A stretch of DNA of 64,000 nucleotides from Lithodes maja (lineage: Eukaryota; Arthropoda; Malacostraca; Decapoda; Lithodidae). A program made the position numbers and the translations under genes. Positions 54,244-64,000 of the stretch are shown piece by piece. Under the pieces are notes generated by a model. It was not told where the DNA came from. It saw nothing but the letters and a program-made list of their open reading frames with translations, and ran no database searches. Location: assembly GCA_037953745.1 (NCBI GenBank), contig JBAKBP010007591.1, positions 1 to 64,000 on the forward strand, in the 5' to 3' direction. The stretch's first letter is position 1, and every line of letters starts with the position of its first letter.

Positions 54244-55065
54244 TTAGTTTGCCAATGAGAGTCCTTCCATCTGATCTATTAGGGCAATGCATTTAAGGTC
54301 AGAGAGGACCTTCATGGTGGTGGGCCGGCTGGTCAGCTCATGGCAAGTCATTTGATCCACCAACAGATTTATATCCGGGCAAGACACTCCGGGCTCTGCA
54401 ACCTTCAGCAGGGAGGCCGCCAGATGACCCAAGGAGAACACATCGCTCCTCGGGTGGATGGGCTCACCAAAATACATCTCTGGGGCACAGTGGGGAAAGT
54501 TCACATAATTTTCTGGGCTGACACCTTCTAGCTTAATCCTATCGAGAGGCTTGGCTGCTATACCCAGATCAATGATGTTCACTGAGCAACTATCATTATT
54601 AGAAAAACTGATGAGGATATTGTCACTTTTGATATCATTATGGACAACCCCTTTACAATGAATTTCCTGAAGACAACGGGTTATTTCTGTTAGCGCCGAT
54701 ACTATCCTGGCCTTGGTTAGTTTGCCAGCCATCTGCCAAGCATAGACCGTTTGTCCCTTACATACTGATATAATCATTATCGGGGAATTTAGAGCAAAAG
54801 CTATCAATTTTGGAGTCCCACCTGCGCCATCCAACTTGAAGAGAACTTCAGATTCTTTCCGGAACTCTTGTGTTTCAGCCTGGCTATGTCCTATTTTCAA
54901 ACAAGCCAATTTCCCTCGATACAGACCCTTGTACACTATTCTGTGAGCACCATTTCCGATCACATCCCCCTTGACAAAATCCTTAAGCAATTTCTTGGTT
55001 GAAAACTGGCAATCAACAAAGGATCGAGCGGCAGTAACGCCCAGTTGATGGCGTACGTCAGTCAT
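54244..55065 (-). CDS. Small intronless protein kinase-like protein
   Basis: 273 residues from ATG at 55065-55063; the four codons upstream lack ATG. Kinase landmarks, counting from that Met: glycine loop IGNGAHRIV (Gly37, Gly39), Lys57 in ACLKIG, acidic residues near 71-73 for the alpha-C helix, catalytic loop VVHNDIKSDNIL (His142, Asp144, Lys146, Asn149), IIDLGIA (Asp166, DLG instead of DFG), CAPEM (194-196) and SDVFSLG (Asp208). All catalytic residues are present, so phosphotransfer is plausible. HND for HRD and DLG for DFG mark a divergent kinase, and at 273 residues it is essentially a bare kinase domain with no regulatory region. The substrate is unknown. No introns or disruptions are seen, so it may be a retrogene or an intronless lineage-specific family member. 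Only repeats are adjacent. Confidence 0.85.
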   Translation of the reverse strand: MTDVRHQLGVTAARSFVDCQFSTKKLLKDFVKGDVIGNGAHRIVYKGLYRGKLACLKIGHSQAETQEFRKESEVLFKLDGAGGTPKLIAFALNSPIMIISVCKGQTVYAWQMAGKLTKARIVSALTEITRCLQEIHCKGVVHNDIKSDNILISFSNNDSCSVNIIDLGIAAKPLDRIKLEGVSPENYVNFPHCAPEMYFGEPIHPRSDVFSLGHLAASLLKVAEPGVSCPDINLLVDQMTCHELTSRPTTMKVLSDLKCIALIDQMEGLSLAN

Positions 55066-55727
55066 GTTGACTGTCAACGTTTTTGTGTTTAAGCTCTTGT
55101 TACAGCGTACTAAACACGATCACTGATCAAAACGCTCCCAAATTATCAATAATCAGATAACAATATATTACAATACTGTTATAACTCTCTTGTGACACTT
55201 TATAGTATGCACTTTCAAATGCAGTGTTGCTGATGCAATGGCTCCACAGCGAATGGTTAACTCACCTGGTAGGTTCCCAAAGAGAAAACTGAAATGTCCA
55301 CATAACGCATAACGCTCATACAAAACACTAGTGCATATTAGTTTGCTGTTTCATGTTGAGAAAAAAATGGCACAATATTTGAACATTGATAAAGCTTGGA
55401 CTGGTATCATGAAATTTATATATAACTTTACAAATTTTAATTATTAAGAGTGTTAATGTAGGTGAAATTAGTATAGTTATCCCTATTATTCCATCTTTTA
55501 TGAACGCTTTATGAGAGAAAATGAAAATATGGGAGTAACTAAATTAAATTTACTTTCAATTATGATGTGTTAACTGACTTCCAAAAAAAATATCTGAATA
55601 TTAACAAGTGTATGTTGGTAGATGATTTACCTCTTTATATAGATCAGCTTTAGCAATACGATTTTCACCGCAAATTAAATTATTTTTTCCTTCGAGGGCG
55701 AAAAACAGTCGCGATTTGTTTTGTTTT
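55066..55727. other. Upstream flank of the kinase gene, AT-rich
   Basis: No coding region and no clear TATA or initiator assignment. It presumably holds the kinase promoter if the gene is expressed. Confidence 0.4.
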
Positions 55728-55910
55728 CCCAGACGCCGTAATTCCCGAGAAGGGGTGGCCATGAACATTAGGCGTTGTCACGAATTGCTAGGTCAAGTTG
55801 CCCGGGCTTGACATCTACCAATAACATACTGACAGTGCGGGCTCAATCCGCCAACCCTTTGATCAGCAACCGACGCATACTGACTATGCCGCGATGCGCT
55901 TGCATATTTT
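55728..55910 (-). repeat. tRNA-derived SINE with an RTE-like 3' end
   Basis: On the minus strand the head has GCGGCATAGTCAGTATGCG (A-box-like TAGTCAGTATG) and GGATTGAGCCC (B-box-like). The last 40 bp, GGCCACCCCTTCTCGGG and then TTACGGCGTCTGG, closely match the 3' end of the RTE-like elements at 43917-43955 (GGCCACCCCTTCGGGG and then TCACGGCGTCAGG). A shared 3' end with a LINE is the classic arrangement for a SINE mobilised by that LINE's machinery. Confidence 0.7.
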
Positions 55911-55929
55911 GGTTATTTTTCATAAATTT

Positions 55930-57255
55930 GTCGTTACGTTATGATATAGGTTAAGTTAGATTATGTTATGATATAGGTTAGCTAGGTTATGTTATGATAT
56001 AGGTTAGCTAGGTTATGTTATGATATAGGTTAAGTTAGGTTATGTTATGATATAGGTTAAGTTAGGTTATGTTATGATATAGGTTAAGTTAGATTATGTT
56101 ATGATATAGGTTAAGTTATGTTATGTTATGATATAGGTTAGCTAGGTTATGTTATGATATAGGTTAAGTTAGATTATGTTATGATATAGGTTAGCTAGGT
56201 TATGTTATGATATAGGTTAAGTTATGTTATGTTATGATATAGGTTAGCTAAGTTATGTTATGATATAGGTTAAGTTAGGTTATGTTATGATATAGGTTAC
56301 CTAGGTTATGTTATGATATAGGTTAGCTAGGTTATGTTATGATATAGGTTAAGTTAGGTTATGTTATGATATAGATAAAGTTAGATTAGCTAAGTTAGGT
56401 TATGTTATGATGTAGGTTAAGTTAGATTATGTTATGATATAGGTTAGCTAGGTTATGTTATGATATAGGTTAAGTTAGATTATGTTATGATATAGGTTAG
56501 CTAGGTTATGTTATGATATAGGTTAAGTTAGGTTATGTTATGATATAGGTTAGCTAGGTTATGTTATGATATAGGTTAAGTTAGATTAGCTAAGTTAGGT
56601 TATGTTATGATATAGGTTAGCTAGGTTATGTTATGATATAGGTTAGCTAGGTTATGTTATGATATAGGTTAAGTTAGATTAGCTAAGTTAGGTTATGTTA
56701 TGATATAGGTTAGCTATGTTATGTTATGATATAGGTTAGCTAGGTTACGTTATGATATAGGTTAAGTTATGTTATGTTATGATATAGGTTAAGTTAGATT
56801 AGCTAAGTTAGGTTATGTTATGATATAGGATAGCTAGGTTACGTTATGATATAGGTTAAGTTATGTTATGTTATGATATAGGTTAGCTAGGTTACGTTAT
56901 GATATAGGTTAGCTAGGTTACGTTATGATATAGGTTAAGTTAGGTTATGTTATGATATAGGTTAGCTAGGTTATGTTATGATATAGGTTAGCTAGGTTAT
57001 GTTATGATATAGGTTAGCTAGGTTATGTTATGATATAGGTTAAGTTAGATTAGCTAAGCTAGGTTATGTTATAGGTTATGTTATGATATAGGTTAGCTAG
57101 GTTATGTTATGATATAGGTTAAGTTAGGTTATGTTATGATATAGGTTAGCTAGGTTATGTTATGATATAGGTTAGCTAGGTTGTGTTATGATGTAGGTTA
57201 GCTAGGTTATGTTATGATATAGGTTAAGTTAGATTAGCTAAGCTAGTTAGGCTGA
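55930..57255. repeat. AT-rich minisatellite, about 50 units of 22-27 bp
   Basis: Units of GGTTATGTTATGATATA then GGTTAAGTTA or GGTTAGCTA repeat with small variations; a longer form with GATTAGCTAAGTTA is interspersed. The GGTTA core resembles the TTAGG repeats of the neighbouring elements. Confidence 0.95.
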
Positions 57256-57389
57256 GTACATTAGGTTAAACTAAATCAAAATAAAGATGTTCACGTCGAA
57301 AATGGATATGAAAATAGGCCTATCTTGAAACATTAATACATTATTTGTGTGACGCGTTAGATATGGAGATGGAAATACTTGAATGTGTA

Positions 57390-58787
57390 TGTTACTATGT
57401 GTGTGTGTGTGTTATAAGCATGCAGTTAAAGTAATGTGTATGTTACTATGTGTGTGTGTGTTATAAGCATGCAGTTAAAGTAATGTGTATGTTACTATGT
57501 GTGTGTGTTATAAGCATGCAGTTAAAGTAATGTGTATGTGTATGTTACTATGTGTGTGTTATAAGCATGCAGTTAAAGTAATGTGTATGTTACTATGTGT
57601 GTGTGTGTGTGTGTGTTATAAGCATGCAGTTAAAGTAATGTGTATGTTACTATGTGTGTGTGTGTGTTATAAGCATGCAGTTAAAGTAATGTGTATGTTA
57701 CTATTGTGTGTGTGTTATAAGCATGCAGTTAAAGTAATGTGTATGTTACTATGTGTGTGTGTGTGTGTGTGTGTTATAAGCATGCAGTTAAAGTAATGTG
57801 TATGTTACTATGTGTGTGTGTGTGTGTTATAAGCATGCAGTTAAAGTAATGTGTATGTTACTATGTGTGTGTGTGTGTGTTATAAGCATGCAGTTAAAGT
57901 AATGTGTATGTTACTATGTGTGTGTGTGTGTGTGTGTGTTATAAGCATGCAGTTAAAGTAATGTGTATGTTACTATGTGTGTGTGTTATAAGCATGCAGT
58001 TAAAGTAATGTGTATGTTACTATGTGTGTGTGTGTGTGTGTGTATAAGCATGCAGTTAAAGTAATGTGTATGTTACTATGTGTGTGTGTGTTAATAAGCA
58101 TGCAGTTAAAGTAATGTGTATGTTACTATGTGTGTGTGTGTTATAAGCATGCAGTTAAAGTAATGTGTATGTTACTATGTGTGTGTGTGTGTGTGTTATA
58201 AGCATGCAGTTAAAGTAATGTGTATGTTACTATGTGTGTGTGTGTGTGTTATGAGCATGCAGTTAAAGTAATGTGTATGTTACTATGTGTGTGTGTGTGT
58301 GTGTTATGAGCATGCAGTTAAAGTAATGTGTATGTTACTATGTGTGTGTGTGTGTTATAAGCATGCAGTTAAAGTAATGTGTATGTTACTATGTGTGTGT
58401 GTGTGTTATAAGCATGCAGTTAAAGTAATGTGTATGTTACTATGTGTGTGTGTGTGTGTGTTATAAGCATGCAGTTAAAGTAATGTGTATGTTACTATGT
58501 GTGTGTGTGTGTTATGAGCATGCAGTTAAAGTAATGTGTATGTTACTATGTGTGTGTGTGTGTGTGTGTTATAAGCATGCAGTTAAAGTAATGTGTATGT
58601 TACTATGTGTGTGTGTGTGTTATAAGCATGCAGTTAAAGTAATGTGTATGTTACTATGCGTGTGTGTGTGTGTGTGTGTTATAAGCATGCAGTTTAAGTA
58701 ATGTGTATGTTACTATGTGTGTGTGTGTGTGTGTGTGTTATAAGCATGCAGTTAAAGTAATGTGTATGTTACTATGTGTGTGTGTGT
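57390..58787. repeat. GT-containing minisatellite, about 27 units, part 1
   Basis: The unit TTATAAGCATGCAGTTAAAG then TAATGTGTATGTTACTATG is followed by a variable (GT)n run, giving units of about 45-60 bp. The array is interrupted by the CR1-like copy and resumes at 62464. Confidence 0.95.
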
Positions 58788-59007
58788 GTACAAAGGAGTA
58801 CAAAGGAAATCAAGCAACAACAGATCTAGTGACCCTTCTAGGTTGCTTGTCCTCCAAAACACTGAGGATCAAGTGTCCAAACAGTGGTTTAGAATGGGTA
58901 GGGAACATTGGAAAGGGAATTACTGCCCTGGAACTAATGTCCGTGGCAGGATTAGGAAGTTAGTAGGGGACAGATGGGTTAGTAACTGAGGGGGGGATAA
59001 AATAAAG

Positions 59008-61829
59008 TTATTCATTTACAAACGCAGTCAGTCGCGGGTTTGATGCGAGATATTTGTCTAGGCGGAGTTTAAATGAATCAACGGTGATGCAGTCTATAAC
59101 GTTTCGGGGAAGCCCATTCCACAAGTTGACAACTCGATTGAAGAAGAAATTCTTAGATTCGTGTGAGTTAAAAGATTTACCAATAATTTTGCAACCGTTT
59201 CCCCGCGTGTAGTTAGATTGGTCGATAGTGAAGTACTTACTAGAGTTCATATTGTCGATGCCTTTGATGATTTTGAACACTTTAATTAAGTCACCTCTTA
59301 ATCTGCGCTGGGTTAAAGGAAATAGATTTAATTCTCTAAGACGCTCTTCGTATGGTTTGTTCTTTAGGCTAGGTATCATTTTGGTAACTCTACGTTGAAC
59401 TCGTTCTAGCTTGTTTATATCTTTTTGGTAATAAGGGCACCAGGATTGAACGCAGTATTCCAGAAGAGGGCGGACTAAGGAATTGTAAAGGGTTAGGATA
59501 ACTTCTTTGGATTTATGCTCAAATGGCCTGCCTATAAAGCCAATTATTTTGTTTGCCTTCTTAACAACTTCTGAACATTGTTGACTCGGTTTTAGGTTAC
59601 TCGATATTGTTACTCCCAGATCGGTTTCTCTGTTTACATTCTTAAGCCGAGTGCCATTCATCGAATAGTTTGCTTTCTCATTTAGGTATCCGATATGTAG
59701 TACTTTACATTTATCCGCATTGAAACTCTTTTGCCAAATTTGGGCCCAACATGACAATTTATCTAGATTGTGTTGCATATCGTCAACTTGTTCTTTTGAG
59801 AGTACGCTATTTGCAATTTTTGTATAGTCAGCAAATTTTGAGATTGTACAGGTGAGACCCTCATCTATGTCGTTGATGTAAATTAGAAAGAGAATTGGTC
59901 CTAGTACCGATCCCTGGGGTACCCCGCTACTTACATTGGTCCATTTAGATGCCTTACCGTTTATGACTACTCTTTGCTTTCTGTCGCTGAGCCAATTTTC
60001 TATCCATTTCAACACACCGTCTTGTATTCCATGCGCTTTTAGTTTTAGCAGTAAACGTTTGTGGGGAACTTTGTCAAAGGCCTTTTGAAAATCAAGGTAT
60101 ATAATATCTACAGCTTTACTCTCATCGTAGATGTTGAGGATATCGTTGAAGAAGTCTAAGAGGTTTGTTAAACAGGAACGTTTTTTACGAAAGCCGTGTT
60201 GAGTATCTTTAAGTATGTTATTTTCCTCTAAGTGATTTAAGAGTCTGTCTCGTATGACCGTTTCTAGCATTTTACATACAACTGAGGTTAAGCTAATTGG
60301 ACGATAGTTACTGGGTAGGGATTTGCTGCCTTTTTTGAATATCGGTGTTACGTTGGCTAGCTTCCACTGATCGGGCATAGTTCCAGACTGCAAGGATTTA
60401 TTGAATAGTAATGTCAGTGGTTTGGAGAGCTCATCCTTAGCTTCCTTTAGAACTCTAGGCGAGATTGTATCAGGTCCAGGCGTTTTATTTACCTTGAGTT
60501 TATCTAAACAATTCAATACTTCTCTCTCTGTAACGGTGATATTGCTTAGAACATCTGAATTATCAATCTGAATCGGCGATGGTGTAGGGATATCACTGAG
60601 GTCTTCTGTTGTAAAAACTGATGCAAAGAAGGTATTGAGGGCATTACTCATTTGTACTTCGTCTTTGGTGTATTCTCCATTTTCATCGACTAACGGTCCA
60701 ACAGTTGAAGTAACTACTTTTTTCTTTCTGATATAACTATAGAATTTGTTCTGGTTTGTTTTACTTTGATTCGCAATATGTAACTCTAAGGTCTTTTTAC
60801 TTTGCTTAATTAACTTTTTGGCTTTGCGTCGTAGCTCTACAAATTTCAGCCGTTCTTCGTCATTTTGTGAGGATTTTAATCTATCATTAGCAAATTTTTT
60901 AGCAAGCAGGCAGTTTGAAATATCTTTATTCCACCATTTGGGCTTATTATTATGGCCTGGACGCCGTATTTTCGATGGTATGCAGTCTTGCACTGCTTTT
61001 AGGTAAGTGGCTTCGAATAACTTCCAAGATGTATTTATGTCGTTATTGTGAATTAAAAAGCTCTAGTCAGTTTCTACATAGCTCTAAGTTTATGGAAGTT
61101 TGCTTTCTTGAAATTAGGGACTTTTTCGATGCTACTATTTGGTTCGTTACTAGTAAACTTTAAAGTGAAAGTTATCGTACGATGGTAGCTGTTACTGAAT
61201 TCATCACCAACATTCAAATTCTCTATTAATTCTTCTTTTGTTGCAAGTACAATGTCAAGAACGTTATTACCACGGGTTGGCGTTCGAACAAATTGATAAA
61301 GCGAACTCTCTTGCAAGTTCGTATACAAGTCATGTCCGGAGTGTGAAGTAAGAGTATCGCCCCACTTGGTCACAGGTAAATTAAAGTCGCCAAAAATTAC
61401 GGTATCTTGTGAGTTACTTACATCTGCAATTTGTTCGTAAATTTCTCGGTCAGTTTGCACTGATTGAGCTGGAGGTCTGTATATTAATGCAAGTATTATT
61501 TTTGTACCTTTATTATTCTTTATTAGCACAAAAGATGCGTCGACGTTCACAATTTGAGGTTTTGACAAGAGGGTAGGGTTAAGACTTTCTTTGATATAAA
61601 GTAAAACGCCACCTCCATTTCGATTTATTCGGCTTTTCTCAAACATTACATAACCGGGAAGTGAATACGCTGCTAAAAAGTTTCTATCTTCTGTATTGAG
61701 CCAAGATTCTGTTATGCCAATCACATCATAATTTTCTGTAAACACTAGCTCCTCTAAATCTGAAAATTTATTGCGTATGCTACGAGCGTTTGCATAGAAA
61801 ACCTTTAAATTTGTTATTTTAGAACTCAC
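59008..61829 (-). pseudogene. CR1-like ORF2 (EN-RT), copy 2
   Basis: The endonuclease part (61829-61074) keeps GITESWLN, GGGVLLYIKESL and FGDFNLPVTKWGD but has SNSYHRTI where copy 1 has SNSDHRTI. The frame is lost near 61075 and resumes at 60993 with the RT part: KTPGPDTISPRVLKE, SNYRPISLTS, IIYLDFQKAFDKVPHKR and SSGVPQGSVLGP. The catalytic box is SKFADYTKIA (FADD changed to FADY), so both enzymatic activities should be lost. It ends at 59008 with the same C-terminus as copy 1. Confidence 0.9.
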
Positions 61830-61966
61830 GGAACGCTCTTTAATAATATTTTTGGTTCTTGTCGGATCTACATTTATGTTAATGGCTGTCCTCGGTCCTC
61901 CCTGTCTTCGGTCCTTATCGCTGGTGGTCCTCGGTTGCCTCTGTTTTTTTCTTGGCGTTGGATGAT

Positions 61967-62459
61967 TTATGTCACTGCTGCTTCTTCTCGGATGGCGTTT
62001 TTTGATCCATGGCTGCGGACTGCTTCGTGTAGGAGACGACCCATGCGTGCTGAACCCACAGGGTTTAGATGAGTGCCATCCTTGCGGAACAGAGTAGGCT
62101 GGTTGTAGAAGTTGTCCCAGAGGTTGATGAATTCAACTTCTTCCCTCAGACACAAATATTTTAGTCGGCTATTTGTGCTGAAGGCCTTGTCGTAGAATTT
62201 GTCAGGTGCGTCGATCTTGGGGAGAATGCCTGAGATGATGATATTCCTTGACTTGTTTTTGTAGTGCTGGATCATCTTGCGATATTTCTCCATCAACTCT
62301 TCGGATCTGGTGCGCATGACGTCATTTGAACCAGCATGGATGACAAAAAGGGTATTTTCATTTGCATCCTTTGTGGTATCTTCGAAGGCTTCCACAATGT
62401 CGTCCAGTCCAGCTCCTGGGATGCAAAATCTTTTTCGTTGATTTGGGACTCTGTCGCAG
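61967..62459 (-). pseudogene. CR1-like ORF1 C-terminal fragment, copy 2
   Basis: The SGNH esterase domain from RKRFCIPGAGLDD onward: VIHAGSNDVMRT (block III) and RKDGTHLNPVGSARMG (block V). The block I GDS motif and the zinc motif are missing because of 5' truncation. The end reads HGSKNAIREEAAVT then stop. The codons TCA AAA AAC GCC carry the same slippery heptamer as copy 1. Confidence 0.85.
61997..62003 (-). promoter_or_regulatory. Candidate -1 frameshift site, copy 2
   Basis: A_AAA_AAC in the same phase relative to ORF1 as in copy 1. The -1 frame is free of stops from 61997 through to the endonuclease at 61829 (about 56 codons). Confidence 0.55.
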
Positions 62460-62463
62460 TGTG

Positions 62464-62712
62464 TGTTAGTGTGTGTTATAAGCATGCAGTTAAAGTAATG
62501 TGTATGTTACTATGTGTGTGTGTGTGTGTGTGTTGTTATAAGCATGCAGTTAAAGTAATGTGTATGTTACTATGTGTGTGTGTTATAAGCATGCAGTTAA
62601 AGTAATGTGTATGTTACTATGTGTGTGTGTGTGTTATAAGCATGCAGTTAAAGTAATGTGTATGTGTATGTTACTATGTGTGTGTGTGTCTGTCATAAGC
62701 ATGCAGTTAAAG
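62464..62712. repeat. GT-containing minisatellite, part 2
   Basis: Five further units of the 57390-58787 repeat lie beyond the CR1-like insertion. Confidence 0.92.
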
Positions 62713-63327
<615 letters not shown>

Positions 63328-63342
63328 AGTACTGCTGAAGTT

Positions 63343-63798
63343 TTCTTAAAACTATACTTAACACTAGTAAGACCCCATTTAGACTATGCTGTCCAATTCT
63401 GGTGCCCTTATTACATAATGGATATCGACCCTTTAGAGGCAGTCCAAAGAAGAATGACGAAAATGATATATAATATTAGAAACTTATCGTATGAGGAGAG
63501 GTTGAAAGCCTTAGGCTTGCACCCACTAAAAAGACGAAGATGTAGGAGAGACATGATAGAGGTATTTAAATGGATAACAGTTATAAATAAAGGCGATATA
63601 GATGAGGTATTAAAGCTAAAGAATTGCGGCATAACCCGCTCAAATGGTTTCAAGTTAGATAAGTTTAGATTTAGGAAAGATATAGGAAAACACTGGTTTG
63701 GGAATAGAGTTGTTAACATGTGGAATGGACTGCCCAGAGCAGTGATTAGGTCAGGAACGGTTGAAAGCTTTAAGCGTAAGTTGGACTCCCATATATAG
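63343..63798 (+). pseudogene. C-terminal RT fragment of a second CR1-like family
   Basis: The open frame begins at FLKLYLTLVRPHLDYAVQFW and runs through MDIDPLEAVQRRMTKMIYN, LHPLKRRRCRRDMIEVFKW, NRVVNMWNGLPRAVIRSG and VESFKRKLDSHI to a stop at 63796. It aligns by motif with the C-terminus of the 41474 ORF2 (QRRVTKMIPSLKN, VVNLWNGLPRDVI) but is clearly a different family. The 3' flank ends in TTATGTTCTT repeats (63871-63902), again a short-unit CR1-type tail. The catalytic RT core is absent (5' truncation). Confidence 0.85.
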
Positions 63799-64000
63799 AT
63801 GATTTGGGTTGGGTGTGAATGGGAGCTGCCTCGTGTGGTCCGCATGGCCTTCTGCAGTTTTCCGCGATCTTATGTTCTTTAAAACAGTTCTTATGTTCTT
63901 ATGAATAATGATCTTTTGTTTAGATATTGCTGATTCCAATATTGATCAAAATATACTTGAAGTTGGTGCCACGACATCACTTATTAGGCCGACTGTTCCT
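63799..64000 (+). other. 3' UTR and tail of the CR1-like fragment, then window edge
   Basis: About 70 bp of non-coding sequence, then TTATGTTCTT units to about 63902. Nothing is recognised after that. Confidence 0.6.

Larger units (their letters stand above)
58788..62459 (-). mobile_element. CR1-like LINE copy 2, 5'-truncated, decayed, inserted in a minisatellite
   Basis: Same family as 37170-41705. Its 3' end (58788 side) has two TTTGTACTCC-type units, and its 5' end breaks off inside ORF1 at RKRFCIPG. The same minisatellite lies on both sides. Coding changes: the endonuclease SDH is SYH, the RT FADD is FADY, and ORF2 has a frame break near 61000-61075. Confidence 0.9.

Noticed and set aside
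57485..58963. ORFs rich in VCVCYKHAVKVMCM
   Set aside because: Translation of the GT minisatellite; no start context or homology.

Overview
The window reads as a repeat-rich, gene-poor stretch of an arthropod nuclear genome, most likely a decapod crustacean. This is inferred from dense GA, CT, GT and GATA microsatellites, internal TTAGG-type (arthropod telomere) repeats, tRNA-derived SINEs, and a mix of non-LTR families, a Ty3/Gypsy element, piggyBac and Merlin. No bacterial-type genes, operons or CRISPR arrays are present. Almost everything recognisable is a mobile element or satellite. The only host-gene candidates are one intact intronless kinase ORF (54244-55065, minus) and two possible single exons (6582-6635 plus; 32057-32203 minus).

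Layout. 18-2792: broken poly(A)-tailed Jockey-like LINE (minus). 3028-5509: broken piggyBac transposase. 5.5-7.6 kb: microsatellites, a tRNA-like inverted pair and a candidate exon. 7.6-11.7 and 23.5-32.05 kb: two halves of one complex satellite (32-bp motif blocks plus a higher-order unit of about 0.8-2 kb). They are split by an 11.8-kb LTR retrotransposon (11724-23505, target duplication GTAC). That element has Gypsy-type proteins in the order protease, integrase, RT, RNase H, which is the Ty1/copia order known from Gmr1-type Gypsy elements. Its 5' LTR carries a nested Jockey-like LINE (12221-14667).

32.2-45.8 kb: three damaged RTE-like LINE copies, tRNA-derived SINEs, TTAA-flanked MITEs, and an apparently intact CR1-like LINE (ORFs 37618-41474). 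Its esterase ORF1 and EN-RT ORF2 look joined by a -1 frameshift at A_AAA_AAC. 46.8-51.4 kb: a complete Merlin transposon (46847-49958, 8-bp target duplication, intact transposase) inside a TTAA MITE, then a 539-bp Merlin-like non-autonomous relative with its own 8-bp duplication and a fold-back element. All three carry TTAGG-type repeats. 51.5-53.2 kb: minisatellites. 54.2-55.1 kb: the kinase. 55.7-55.9 kb: a SINE whose 3' end matches the RTE tail. 55.9-58.8 kb: two large minisatellites, the second split by a decayed second CR1-like copy (58788-62459). 63.3-63.9 kb: the 3' end of another CR1-like family.

The elements are largely independent, but the nesting gives relative ages: satellite, then Gypsy, then Jockey-like; MITE, then Merlin; minisatellite, then CR1-like. 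Function calls rest on visible motifs; no database search was possible.
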